Counted from the stretch's first letter, positions 5,976-14,172 are shown. The stretch: 30,942 nt of DNA from Clostridiales bacterium UBA7273 (GCA_002472405.1 DKRV01000048.1:1-30942); one strand, 5' to 3'. The notes: a model not told the origin generated them from the letters alone. Made by a program: numbers and translations.

Positions 5976-6863
5976 TTATGACGGCGATAACACCCCCTGA
6001 AACACGAGCTTGTCCATATTGCTTCGCTTCAGCTCCATTGACGGATGGACATACCTCTCGAGCGTTATTCTCGGACTTGAGTGTCCCAGCACCTCGCTGA
6101 GTGACTTAATCTCAAAGCCGGCCTCCACGCACCGTGTTGCGAAGGTATGGCGCAGAACGTGGAAATGGACATCCTTCAGCCCGCAGGCATCCGTGTAGGT
6201 CTTCAGTCTGTACTGAAGCACTCTCGGCTCGATGTAGTTACGGCTGCCCGTCAGCACATACGCGCCGCCGTCACGCACGGCAAAGCGGCGGCAGAGTGCA
6301 AGCGTTTGCTCTGTCATGGGTATCACGCAGTTGGACGTACTGCTTTTGGTGTCGCTTATAACCACGTGCGTTCCGCCGTTTTCCATATCACGAAGCCTTT
6401 GCATCGTTGCGCTGACGCTTATAATTCCTGCGCTGAGCGAAATATCCTTCCACCGCAGCGCACACACCTCGCCGATGCGCAAGCCCGTCATCAACGCAAG
6501 CAGAACTCCGAAGCGGCACTCGTCCATATCGGTACATAAATACTCCACGAACTGCCTCTGCTCCTCAGGAGATAGCACCCTTATATCCGAGTGCTTTTCC
6601 TTTGGAAACACAATGTCCACGCTTTGCAGCTTACCGTTATACTGCCTGCGTGCGTATTCAAGCACCGAGCTGAGCACCGTGAGAATATCCCTCACGGTTT
6701 TCGGTGCAAGCTTCAGGGTGTGCAGTGCCTCGTACGAAAACTGCTCCACCGCAACGGAAGTAAGCTCCTCCACAGGCAGCTCGCCGAGCTTTGGCTTTAT
6801 GTGCTTCTCGATTATTCCCGTATACTTTACGAGGGTGGACTCTTTGACTTTGCTGCGGCTCAT
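5976..6863 (-). CDS. Tyrosine recombinase enclosed by inverted repeats
   Basis: Site-specific recombinase that would cut and rejoin DNA through a covalent tyrosine link. A SAM-like core-binding domain (about 1-75) is followed by a complete catalytic domain with Arg129 (TGLRIGE), Lys173, His235-x-x-Arg238 (HVLRHTFATR), His261 (LGHSS) and Tyr271 (LERYVHP). The 295-residue product starts at the first ATG, but this has no visible ribosome binding site. The open frame continues upstream to about 6948 with integrase-like residues (SLGSFCDEWLT) yet no ATG, GTG or TTG. The true start is therefore unclear, and the N-terminus may be trimmed by a lost start or an indel in an A7 run. Its location between matching inverted repeats and beside the sipW operon suggests a dedicated invertase rather than an element integrase. 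Confidence 0.85.
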   Translation of the reverse strand: MSRSKVKESTLVKYTGIIEKHIKPKLGELPVEELTSVAVEQFSYEALHTLKLAPKTVRDILTVLSSVLEYARRQYNGKLQSVDIVFPKEKHSDIRVLSPEEQRQFVEYLCTDMDECRFGVLLALMTGLRIGEVCALRWKDISLSAGIISVSATMQRLRDMENGGTHVVISDTKSSTSNCVIPMTEQTLALCRRFAVRDGGAYVLTGSRNYIEPRVLQYRLKTYTDACGLKDVHFHVLRHTFATRCVEAGFEIKSLSEVLGHSSPRITLERYVHPSMELKRSNMDKLVFQGVLSPS

Positions 6864-6959
6864 GGTCAGCCACTCATCGCAGAATGAGCCGAGGCTTCTG
6901 ACTGCGGGGGCATGAGTCTCCGCTTTGTCAATGCTTGCCTGCTTTTTTTAATTGGACTA

Positions 6960-6988
6960 TTGCTTTATTCTGAAAATAATGTTAAAAT
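6960..6988 (+). promoter_or_regulatory. Outward promoter at the right edge of the invertible segment
   Basis: TTGCTT (6960-6965), a 17-bp spacer and TAAAAT (6983-6988), so transcription would begin at about 6995, inside the right repeat, and run to sipW. It lies within the segment that would flip. Confidence 0.6.
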
Positions 6989-6992
6989 GGCT

Positions 6993-7017
6993 TTCGCAGA
7001 GGGAAGAAATCTGCGAA
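6993..7017 (-). repeat. Right inverted repeat (candidate recombination site)
   Basis: Arms TTCGCAGA and TCTGCGAA around GGGAAGAAA. Its reverse complement differs from the left repeat only at the first centre base (T for G), so the two asymmetric centres point in opposite directions. That dictates inversion rather than excision. Confidence 0.75.
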
Positions 7018-7118
7018 TTATTGCTGCGCAAAGAAGTCAGTATAGCTTATGTCCGAACCTATATAACTATACATATTAATAGTAAACGATTATCAGCGAA
7101 CAAAAAACGGTAATTTAA
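7018..7118. promoter_or_regulatory. Leader of the sipW operon with a possible reverse promoter
   Basis: A roughly 100-nt A/T-rich leader follows the right repeat. On the minus strand TATACT (7044-7039) with GTTATA at 17 bp could drive transcription back into the recombinase gene in the present orientation. No strong ribosome binding site precedes the sipW ATG (only a weak ACGGTAA). Confidence 0.35.
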
Positions 7119-7640
7119 ATGAAAAAAGCATGGAATATTTTTACGAGTGTGCTTGTGGCAATTGTAGTCATCATCGCCGCCCTGCTTGTCGGGGCGAGAG
7201 TAATCGGACTGCAGGTGTTCACGGTGCTCTCAGGCTCGATGGAGCCTACTTACCACACGGGCGCACTTATCTACGTCAAAGAGGTTGACCCGTCCGAGGT
7301 CAAGGTCGGCGACCCGATAACCTTCGTTCTTAACGAGGACCTCGTTATCGCCACGCACAGAGTAATTGAGATTGACGAGGCAAACAGCCACTTCTACACG
7401 AAGGGCGATGCAAACGAATACCCCGATGCAAGCCCCGTACATTTTAATAATTTAATCGGCGAGCCGATTTTCACGATTCCTTACCTCGGCTATCTGGCGG
7501 CGTATATCCAGAGCCCGCCGGGAATGTATTACGCAATCGGCTTCGGCGTGGTGTTGCTTGCGGCGGTGTTCCTGCCCGGACTTCTTGATGACGAAAAGAA
7601 GGAAAAGCCCGCAAAGCAGACCGAGGAAGCAAAAAACTGA
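7119..7640 (+). CDS. sipW: SipW-type (ER/archaeal-like) signal peptidase I
   Basis: Membrane protease that removes signal peptides from a small set of surface proteins; in Bacillus subtilis SipW matures TasA. The 173-residue product has an N-terminal transmembrane helix (8-30), catalytic Ser40 in LSGSMEPTYH, and His80 in ATHRVIEI. The His in place of the general-base Lys marks the ER/SipW class. DANEYPD follows, with a C-terminal transmembrane helix (about 135-155) and a Lys/Glu-rich tail. It is first in a run of genes whose products carry matching short signal peptides, so these are its likely clients. Its ribosome binding site is weak compared with the tasA-like genes, which fits a catalytic role. 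Confidence 0.9.
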   Translation: MKKAWNIFTSVLVAIVVIIAALLVGARVIGLQVFTVLSGSMEPTYHTGALIYVKEVDPSEVKVGDPITFVLNEDLVIATHRVIEIDEANSHFYTKGDANEYPDASPVHFNNLIGEPIFTIPYLGYLAAYIQSPPGMYYAIGFGVVLLAAVFLPGLLDDEKKEKPAKQTEEAKN

Positions 7641-7695
7641 TTAAAACAGGCAAGGCCCTATTTTAATAATAAAAAATTTTACTTGGAGGAAGAAA

Positions 7696-8271
7696 ATGAA
7701 GAAAAAGCTTATGACAGTTCTGGCAATCGTTCTTGTTATTGCCATGTCAGTTGCAGGTACATACGCATACCTGACATCCAAGGCTGAGGTTAAAAACACC
7801 TTTACAGTCGGTAACATTGCAATCACCCTCGATGAGGCAAAGGTTGACGAATACGGCGTTGCAGTTGCAGGTGCTGACCGTGTTGATGCAAACACCTACA
7901 AGCTCATCCCCGGCCACAGCTACACCAAGGACCCCACCGTACACTTTGCAGCAGGCAGCGAAGCATCCTACCTGTTCGTTAAGGTTGTTGACCAGATTTC
8001 CGCAATCGAAGCAGATGCCACAGTTGCAGCTCAGATAGCAGCAAACGGCTGGACAAAGCTTGATGGCGTGGACAATGTTTACTGCAAGTCCGTTCCCGCA
8101 AACACCGGCGATGCAGCAGTTGATTACGCAGTATTCGGCAGCTTCAAGCTCACCGACAATGCAGCAGTTGCAAGTTACGCAGATAAGACCATAACCGTAA
8201 CCGCATACGCAGTACAGGCTGATGGCTTTGGCACCGCTTCCGCAGCATGGAGCGCAACTTTCGGCGCATAA
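7696..8271 (+). CDS. TasA/camelysin-like fibre protein 1
   Basis: The 191-residue protein has a SipW-cognate signal (MKKKLMTVLAIVLVIAMSVA, GTYAYLTSKAEVKNTFTVGNI) in which a short hydrophobic core is followed by TYAYLT and NTFTVGNI. This is the hallmark of TasA/CalY family exported proteins, which form extracellular fibres in Bacillus biofilms. The rest is a beta-rich domain with Tyr/Val-rich strands and no cysteine pair or anchor. A strong ribosome binding site (TTGGAGG, 7 nt upstream) predicts high expression. It lies 55 nt after sipW. A major fibre subunit is the most likely role, inferred from family and position. Confidence 0.85.
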   Translation: MKKKLMTVLAIVLVIAMSVAGTYAYLTSKAEVKNTFTVGNIAITLDEAKVDEYGVAVAGADRVDANTYKLIPGHSYTKDPTVHFAAGSEASYLFVKVVDQISAIEADATVAAQIAANGWTKLDGVDNVYCKSVPANTGDAAVDYAVFGSFKLTDNAAVASYADKTITVTAYAVQADGFGTASAAWSATFGA

Positions 8272-8325
8272 TTTCAGCAGTTAATTAAACTGAAAATAAA
8301 ACAATTATTCGAAAGGAAAAGCACA

Positions 8326-9114
8326 ATGAAGAAGAAAATTCTCTCCATCGCACTCGTAGTAGCAATGGTAGCAATCCTGGCAGCAGGCTCCTTTGCTTAC
8401 TTCACCGACAAGGACTCCGCAGACAACACCTTTACCGCAGGCGGCGTAAAGATCGACCTCATCGAGCAGCAGCGCAACGCCGCAGGCACCAAACTTGAAC
8501 CCTTTGAGCAGGACAAGGTTCTGATGCCCATCGTTGGCTCCGCACAGGGCGAGAAGGACAAACTCGGTCAGCCCGTAGCAAAGAACTATGTTGACAAGAT
8601 CGTTACCGTCAAGAACAACGGCAAGTCCGATGCATATGTCCGTGCATACTTCGCAATCCCCGCAGCACTTGATGACGGCTACGAAAACTACAATGCAGGT
8701 GCAAACATCCTCCACTTCAACTTCGGCAATGCCAACGGCGCAACCACTTACGGCAACCAGTGGAATTGGATGCACAATGGCAAGTGGAACTACTTTGAAA
8801 CCACCATCGATAGTGTAGCTTACAATGTATACTACGCTGATTACCACACCACCCTTGAAGCAGGTGCAACCACCGAGCAGTTCATTTCCGGCGTTTACCT
8901 TGACAAGAATGTAGACATGAAGGACGGCCAGTACATTGATACTCGCTTCCCCGGCGCTGACCTCTCCATCCTCAACGGCACTGTAAAGTGCCCCGTATTT
9001 GCAGTTGCAGTACAGGCTGACGGCTTTGCTTCTGTTGATGAGGCAGTTACCGCAGCTTTCGGCAATCATTACGACCCGTTCAACAATGCAACCAACGCTG
9101 CAAACTGGCAGTAA
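8326..9114 (+). CDS. TasA/camelysin-like fibre protein 2
   Basis: The 262-residue protein has the same signal layout (KKKILSIALVVAMVAILAAG, then SFAYFTDKDSADNTFTAGG) and the TasA-family segment VKIDLIEQQRNAAG. The mature part contains the conserved IVTVKNNGKSDAYVRAYFAI, typical of camelysin/TasA folds. Its length matches B. subtilis TasA (about 261 residues) better than the neighbouring paralogues do. It has an AAAGGAAA-type ribosome binding site and lies 54 nt after protein 1. No sorting motif is present. It is likely a second structural or minor fibre subunit. Confidence 0.85.
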   Translation: MKKKILSIALVVAMVAILAAGSFAYFTDKDSADNTFTAGGVKIDLIEQQRNAAGTKLEPFEQDKVLMPIVGSAQGEKDKLGQPVAKNYVDKIVTVKNNGKSDAYVRAYFAIPAALDDGYENYNAGANILHFNFGNANGATTYGNQWNWMHNGKWNYFETTIDSVAYNVYYADYHTTLEAGATTEQFISGVYLDKNVDMKDGQYIDTRFPGADLSILNGTVKCPVFAVAVQADGFASVDEAVTAAFGNHYDPFNNATNAANWQ

Positions 9115-9193
9115 TCCTGTAAGATTCCCTCTTACATACCCACAATTAAATTGATATAGAAAAATCTTTCTATATACACTATTTCCTTACAAA

Positions 9194-9217
9194 CCCTGCG
9201 GCCTTTTGGCCGCAGGG
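9194..9217. terminator. Perfect 10-bp hairpin without T-tract between TasA-like genes 2 and 3
   Basis: CCCTGCGGCC and GGCCGCAGGG enclose TTTT. Without a U-run it is more likely an mRNA processing or 3'-stabilising structure than a full terminator. It lies in the longest gap of the operon (179 nt), where expression of fibre subunits could be separated from the adhesin genes. Confidence 0.5.
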
Positions 9218-9293
9218 CGTAGGTGAATATCGGGGTTTACACGGTATTGACCTATGCTAATAGATTTTAGAAGTTCATAAAAGGAGGGCTTTT

Positions 9294-9869
9294 ATGAAAA
9301 AGAGAATTGTTACGCTTGCATTAATCGTTGCGTTGATTGCCGTTGCGGCTGTGGGCTCAAGCGCCTACTTCACCGCACAGTCAAAGGAAACGAACGTTAT
9401 AACGGCAGGCAACGTGAAAATTGACCTCATCGAGATGCAGCTTCCCGCAGACGGCGGCGAGCCCGTTCCGTTCGAGAATGTTGACGGCGTTATGCCGGGT
9501 GCATCCGTGTCCAAAATCGTCACGGTGAAGAACACCGGCGATAATGCGGCGTGGGTGCGTGTGTCCGTCGCCAAGGCAATCGAGCTCAGAGAAGGCGTTG
9601 CGGGCGAAGCAGACCTATCCCTTGTGAGCTTCGACGTAAACCGTGAGTACTGGACGGAGCAGGACGGCTACTACTATTACAACGCCCGGCTCGAGCCCGG
9701 CGCAGAGACCGAGCCGCTGTTCACGGCGGTGAGCTTTGCCGCCGAAATGGGCAATATGTATCAGGAAAGCACCGCAACCGTCAGCGTGAGCGCACAGGCA
9801 ACGCAGGTCGTGCATAACGGCGGCAGCGCACTTGAAGCGGCAGGCTGGCCCGCAGAAACGGAGGCATAA
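9294..9869 (+). CDS. TasA/camelysin-like protein 3
   Basis: The 191-residue protein has a SipW-type signal (MKKRIVTLALIVALIAVAAV, GSSAYFTAQSKETNVITAGN) followed by VKIDLIEMQ and the family segment SKIVTVKNTGDNAAWVRVSV. The mature domain is more acidic than proteins 1 and 2 and has a Tyr cluster (EQDGYYYYNARLEPG). GGAGGG lies 8 nt upstream. It ends 3 nt before the von Willebrand A gene, whose ribosome binding site (GGAGG) lies within the end of this gene, so the two are translationally coupled and probably work as a pair. Likely an adaptor or minor fibre protein. Confidence 0.8.
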   Translation: MKKRIVTLALIVALIAVAAVGSSAYFTAQSKETNVITAGNVKIDLIEMQLPADGGEPVPFENVDGVMPGASVSKIVTVKNTGDNAAWVRVSVAKAIELREGVAGEADLSLVSFDVNREYWTEQDGYYYYNARLEPGAETEPLFTAVSFAAEMGNMYQESTATVSVSAQATQVVHNGGSALEAAGWPAETEA

Positions 9870-9872
9870 GGT

Positions 9873-12734
9873 ATGAAGAAAAGAATATTAACCTTACTGC
9901 TGTGCCTTGTCATGCTCTTCTCCTGCGTCGGCGCAGGAATTGATGCCATCACAGACGATAGCGAGACCGTACCCTTTGCAGACGAGACACCCGTTGCACC
10001 TGTTGGCGATACTAACGCCGCAGATGCCGAGGCAACTCCCGCCCCCGAGGCAACGCCGATTGCCGCCGCCCCCGTCGAGAACAATGCGGAGCTTCCGCTG
10101 TTCGACCGCCTCATGGCATGCACGACTGCAGAGCAGTTTAAGGCAGTTGCCGAAGCGGCAGGCGAGGATGCGGTAAACGCACTTTCCGAAAGTGAGCTTG
10201 CGGCACTTGAAAAGCATTACGGCGAGATTTACGTTCCCGTAATGCCCGAAACGGTTGTTTTCACCGATGCAGGCCCGTTTATGCCCGCTGTCAGCGTGGC
10301 ATCAAGAGCACGCATGATGCTGAAGGCCGCACCCGCGTCCGAAAGAGCAACGGATAACGGCCTCGTAACAAGCAAGACGGCAACAAAGCTGCCTGACGGC
10401 AATTACAAAATCACCATCGAAGCCTACGCAACAGGCGAGGTTAAAACCGAGACCTCAACAACCCCCGTTGATATTGTCCTCGTCCTCGACCAGTCACGCT
10501 CAATGGCATATAACTTTAATGGCGATTCAACGAGCACCAACAGCGCACGCAGACAGTATGCAATGAAGCAGGCTGTAAATAGCTTTATCAGCGCTGTTGC
10601 AGGTAAGTATGTTTCATCAAAGTCTGACCATCGTATGGCGATTGTAACCTTTGGCTCAGGCGCTAAAACATTGCAGGGCTGGACATTTGTTAATGACGCA
10701 GGAAAGTCAACCTTGCAGGGCAAAATCGATCGTCTGCCCGATCAGCCGTCAGGCGCAACCAATGTTGCGGCAGGTATGACGCAGGCAGAATACCTGATGG
10801 GAAGCGGATATAACTACAATGGAGCAAATACACAGCGCCATAAGGTTGTAATCATGTTTACGGATGGCGTACCCACAACCAGCACAGAATTTGATAAGAG
10901 TGTAGCTAATGATGCTCTTAATTCGGCAAAAAACCTAAAGGACAAAGGTGCTACAATCTATTCTGTTGGTATTTTTAATGGAGCAGAACCCTCTGAACTA
11001 TATGGAGAAAAATGGGAATATACTATCTATTCTGATATTATCTGCAGCGGAAATGTCGGCTCCTATTGGGGCGGCTCATGGCTTTCGAGTATAAGAGGAA
11101 AAAATGACTTTGACAGTCTTGATGTACCTGCAGTAAATAGATTTCTAAATTATGTTTCCAACAACTTTGCAAGTGCAGATGAAATAGGCATAACAAAAGC
11201 GAACTATAATCCAGGAAATCATTTATGGGCTGGTGGTACAGGTTGGAGAATAGATGGAAACTTCCCTCGCACAGCAAGCAACTATTACTTGACAGCAGAT
11301 AATGCAGACAGCCTGAACAAAATCTTTACCCAAATCAGCGAGAACATCGGCAGCACAAATGTAACCCTTGACAGCAAGGCAGTTGTTCGTGATGTTGTCA
11401 CAGAGTATTTTGAGATGCCCGCAAACACAAGCGACATAAGCGTAAAAACCTATGATTGCAATAGCTACAACAAAACTACGGGCGAAGCTACATGGAAAAA
11501 CGAAAAGGCTCTCAGCAATGCGGTAAGCATTGACGGCAACACGGTTGATGTTACGGGCTTTGATTTCAAGGCAAACTATGTCCGTGATAAAGCCACCGAT
11601 GACGGCAACGGACTCGGCAAGAAGCTTGTAATCGAGTTCACCGTTACGCCCAAGGACGGCTTTGCAGGCGGCAACAATGTGCCGACAAACGAAAGTGAGT
11701 CCGGCATTTACGAAAACAAGGACGCCGCAACGCCCGTCGACACCTTTGAAATCCCGACCGTAAACGTTCCCGTAATCGCACCTGCGCTCACCGCAAAGGA
11801 CAGCAACATCTACTATGACGGAAGCGTTCCCACAGCAAAGGCAATGTGCAATAGCTACGACACGAATTCCTATCTCTTCGACTTCGTAAACGTAAGCTAT
11901 GACCTCGATAAGGCAGTCAGCAACACGGCAGACGGCAGTTACACCGTAACCGCAACCGTCGAGCCAAAGGAAAAAGCATCTTCAACATCTGTCGGAAGCG
12001 AAGCCACCGCAAAGACTGCAAGCGCAAGCGCAAAGGTCAATGTGTTCAAACCCGAGATTACCTTCAACGACAGCGCAATAGACCTCGGCGACACCGCAAA
12101 TTACACGGATAACGGCGGCACCGTCGTATGGAAGCACGGCGCAACAAGCGCAGAGACCGTCACAATGACGGGCAGCGCACCCACGCTCACCTTCTCCTAC
12201 GACCCCATTGCAGACGCATTCAAGGTTGACACCTACGTCAACGTCAACGTAAAGAACGGCGATAAGGACATCACAAACGCAGTGACCTTCAAGCACGACA
12301 CCTGCAATTTTGATAAGTGCAGCTTTGATGCAGGCAAGGGCGAATTTATCGTACATATCAAGACCTTCGACCTGACCATCAGCAAGAAGGGCTGGGACAC
12401 CGTCGATGAAAATCAGTCCTTCGTATTCCGCATCGTCTGCGCCGACAAGGGCGTTGACATGCAGGTAACAGTCATCGGCAACGGCAGCGTAACCGTAAAG
12501 GGTCTGCCCGTCGGCACCTACAAAATCACCGAGGACACCGCATGGGCATGGAGATACAATCTGCAGGGCGTGGCCTCTGACGGCACGGGTACGATTGCAG
12601 GCATTACAGACGGCTGCACCTACACCCCCAACGGCACAAATAACAGCATCGTATTCACAAACAGCCGAATTCAGTATAACTGGCTTTCCTTTGTGAACTA
12701 CGTAAAGAACGTATTCGGCATGAAAGACGCATAA
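9873..12734 (+). CDS. Large von Willebrand A-domain surface adhesin
   Basis: The 953-residue exported protein has an N-terminal signal (about 1-24), an Ala/Pro/Glu-rich linker and a von Willebrand factor A domain (about 198-500). A MIDAS metal site is visible: DQSRS at 206-210, a Thr in GATNVAAG, and Asp331 in MFTDGVPT. Beta-rich repeats follow, then a prealbumin/SpaA-like C-terminal domain (about 830-940; FDLTISKKGWDTVDENQSF, VKGLPVGTYKITEDT). There is no LPxTG-type signal. It ends in NWLSFVNYVKNVFGMKDA, so attachment must be through partners. The vWA part (about 10490-11340) is visibly richer in A/T than the rest, suggesting module exchange. Such domains act as pilus-tip adhesins in other Firmicutes; that role is inferred here. 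Confidence 0.85.
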   Translation: MKKRILTLLLCLVMLFSCVGAGIDAITDDSETVPFADETPVAPVGDTNAADAEATPAPEATPIAAAPVENNAELPLFDRLMACTTAEQFKAVAEAAGEDAVNALSESELAALEKHYGEIYVPVMPETVVFTDAGPFMPAVSVASRARMMLKAAPASERATDNGLVTSKTATKLPDGNYKITIEAYATGEVKTETSTTPVDIVLVLDQSRSMAYNFNGDSTSTNSARRQYAMKQAVNSFISAVAGKYVSSKSDHRMAIVTFGSGAKTLQGWTFVNDAGKSTLQGKIDRLPDQPSGATNVAAGMTQAEYLMGSGYNYNGANTQRHKVVIMFTDGVPTTSTEFDKSVANDALNSAKNLKDKGATIYSVGIFNGAEPSELYGEKWEYTIYSDIICSGNVGSYWGGSWLSSIRGKNDFDSLDVPAVNRFLNYVSNNFASADEIGITKANYNPGNHLWAGGTGWRIDGNFPRTASNYYLTADNADSLNKIFTQISENIGSTNVTLDSKAVVRDVVTEYFEMPANTSDISVKTYDCNSYNKTTGEATWKNEKALSNAVSIDGNTVDVTGFDFKANYVRDKATDDGNGLGKKLVIEFTVTPKDGFAGGNNVPTNESESGIYENKDAATPVDTFEIPTVNVPVIAPALTAKDSNIYYDGSVPTAKAMCNSYDTNSYLFDFVNVSYDLDKAVSNTADGSYTVTATVEPKEKASSTSVGSEATAKTASASAKVNVFKPEITFNDSAIDLGDTANYTDNGGTVVWKHGATSAETVTMTGSAPTLTFSYDPIADAFKVDTYVNVNVKNGDKDITNAVTFKHDTCNFDKCSFDAGKGEFIVHIKTFDLTISKKGWDTVDENQSFVFRIVCADKGVDMQVTVIGNGSVTVKGLPVGTYKITEDTAWAWRYNLQGVASDGTGTIAGITDGCTYTPNGTNNSIVFTNSRIQYNWLSFVNYVKNVFGMKDA

Positions 12735-12749
12735 GGGGAGGGACGAAAT

Positions 12750-13295
12750 ATGAAATTTTACAGCGGCAGCGGCCGCCATGCCAAGAAAAAGGGCATAAGT
12801 TCAATTATCGCCCTTGCCCTGATTATCTGCGTTGCTGTCGGCGGCACGATTGCGTTCATCGTTGACAGAACAAACTCGGTTAAAAATACCTTCACCCCCG
12901 GTGAGGTGAAGATCGACATTACGGAAAAGTTCGACGGAAAAGAAAAAAGCAGCATCAAGGTTGAGAACACGGGCAACACTCCCGCATACATAAGAGTAAA
13001 CCTCGTGACTTATATGACCGACGAGGACGGCAACCCCACCGCAGACAAAGCGCCCGCCCTTTCGTTTGCACTTAACACCAATGACTGGGTCAAAATCGGC
13101 GACTATTACTACTGCAAAAATCCCGTTGCGGCAGGCGAGACTTCTCCCGAACTGCTTGCGGGAGGAAGCAGCATAACGCTTGTCAAGGGTCAGGTAGTCG
13201 ACGTTCTTGCAGAGGGCATCCAGTCTACGCCGAGCAATGCCGTAGAGCAGGCATGGGGCGTCAGCCTTGACGGCGGCGCAATTAAGGGGGCATGA
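12750..13295 (+). CDS. TasA/camelysin-like protein 4 with extended N-terminus
   Basis: The 181-residue protein has a long basic N-region (MKFYSGSGRHAKKKGISS) before the hydrophobic core (IIALALIICVAVGGTIAFIV) and the SipW-type NTFTPGEVKIDITEKF. The mature part has the family segment SIKVENTGNTPAYIRVNLV. GGGAGGG lies 8 nt upstream. The unusually long, positively charged N-region separates it from the other three clients. The last codons overlap an alternative start of the next gene, so coupling is likely. It probably serves as a linker or basal subunit next to the sorting-signal protein. Confidence 0.8.
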   Translation: MKFYSGSGRHAKKKGISSIIALALIICVAVGGTIAFIVDRTNSVKNTFTPGEVKIDITEKFDGKEKSSIKVENTGNTPAYIRVNLVTYMTDEDGNPTADKAPALSFALNTNDWVKIGDYYYCKNPVAAGETSPELLAGGSSITLVKGQVVDVLAEGIQSTPSNAVEQAWGVSLDGGAIKGA

Positions 13296-13297
13296 GC

Positions 13298-13933
13298 ATG
13301 AAGAAAAGATTTTTTGCACTGATTGCGGCTCTGGTTTTCTGCCTCAGCCTTGCTCCTGCCGCACTTGCGGATTCCTCCGTTACATATAAGGGTCAGGCGG
13401 ATAAATTCGTTTTCGCACCCGGAAGTGAATACTCGTTAACCGACCTTTTTGAAAACTTCAAGGGCGTTATGCCCGGCGATAATCTGACGCAGCAGATTGA
13501 TGTGCGCAACTCCGCCGACAAGAATGTCAAGGTGAAGATTTATATGCGCGCACTCGGCGCACAGCCCGGCTCTGAGGAATTTCTGAGCCAGATGACGCTG
13601 AACGTTAGGGAAAACGGCGGGTCCGTGCTATTTGACGCTCCTGCTGATGAAACCGCACAGCTTGGTGATTGGGTTTGCCTCGGCACTTTCTACTCCGGTG
13701 CTGAGGTGACCCTTGACGTCACGCTCAATGTTCCCATTACGATGGACAACGATTTTCAGGAAGCGATAGGCTATCTTGACTGGGAGTTTGCCGTTGAGGA
13801 GTTCCCCGTTGAGTCCGATGACCCCAAGACGGGCGATGAGACCCCCGTTGAGCTTTACATCGGCATCTTCGCAGTGAGCGTTGTTGTTATCGGCGCACTT
13901 TTGCTGACGAACAGAAAAAAGGAAGAACAATAA
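13298..13933 (+). CDS. Sortase-substrate surface protein with PKTGD sorting signal
   Basis: The protein (about 211 residues from this start) has a conventional signal peptide (RFFALIAALVFCLSLAPAAL, ADS) rather than a SipW signal, and a beta-rich body. The C-terminal sorting signal is DDPKTGDE at about residue 174, then a hydrophobic helix (LYIGIFAVSVVVIGALLL) and a basic tail (TNRKKEEQ). It should be anchored to the wall by the sortase downstream. The ATG at 13298 is preferred over 13292 because AAGGGGG is 7 nt away and MKKRFF begins a normal signal. It is probably the anchor or basal unit holding the SipW-exported fibre and adhesin on the cell. Confidence 0.85.
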   Translation: MKKRFFALIAALVFCLSLAPAALADSSVTYKGQADKFVFAPGSEYSLTDLFENFKGVMPGDNLTQQIDVRNSADKNVKVKIYMRALGAQPGSEEFLSQMTLNVRENGGSVLFDAPADETAQLGDWVCLGTFYSGAEVTLDVTLNVPITMDNDFQEAIGYLDWEFAVEEFPVESDDPKTGDETPVELYIGIFAVSVVVIGALLLTNRKKEEQ

Positions 13934-13941
13934 TGAATCAG

Positions 13942-13969
13942 AAATGCCCGTAATTATGCGGGCATTTTT
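13942..13969 (+). terminator. Intrinsic terminator between fibre genes and sortase genes
   Basis: AAATGCCCG and CGGGCATTT with an 8-nt loop and a run of five T. It may reduce read-through so that sortase is made at lower levels than substrates. Confidence 0.7.
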
Positions 13970-13986
13970 GGGATATTCGGATTGAT

Positions 13987-14172
13987 ATGAAATTTTTTAA
14001 TAAAACCACGAAAATTGACGTAATGCCGACGGAGGCGGGCTTTGAGAGGTGCGCCGCCTGCGGAAGAGTAACGGACGTGCAGGCTGATATGCCGATTGAG
14101 CTGCGCTGCGGCTATATCGAGGGTGCGGGTCAGCTATGTCAGGCCTGCCACGCCGAACTTTACGGCAAATGA
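13987..14172 (+). CDS. Small Cys-rich (zinc-binding) protein coupled to sortase
   Basis: The 61-residue protein has two CxxC pairs, ERCAACGR (about 21-28) and GQLCQACHAELYG (about 51-60), consistent with one zinc site. It has no signal peptide and would be cytoplasmic. Its stop codon overlaps the sortase start (ATGA), so translation is coupled. I recall similar small proteins next to sortase/SipW clusters in gut Firmicutes, but no function is established to my knowledge. The ribosome binding site is weak. Confidence 0.65.
   Translation: MKFFNKTTKIDVMPTEAGFERCAACGRVTDVQADMPIELRCGYIEGAGQLCQACHAELYGK

Larger units (their letters stand above)
5909..7017. mobile_element. Candidate invertible DNA segment carrying its own recombinase
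   Basis: A 1.1-kb segment bounded by 25-bp inverted repeats that agree at 24 of 25 positions. Inside lie a tyrosine recombinase gene (minus) and, at the right edge, a promoter (6960-6988) pointing out across the repeat toward sipW. This is the architecture of promoter-inversion switches such as fimS. As sequenced, the promoter faces the operon (ON). Inversion would turn it away. Confidence 0.65.

Noticed and set aside
5909..7017. Repeats as direct repeats of an excisable cassette
   Set aside because: Because the arms are nearly palindromic, a direct alignment matches 17 outer bases, but the asymmetric 9-bp centres match only in inverted orientation, which favours inversion.
8305..9069. Long minus-strand frames over the TasA-like and vWA genes (also 9894-10217 and 11982-12779)
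   Set aside because: Antisense shadows of well-supported surface-protein genes; rich in Cys/Val with no recognisable domain.
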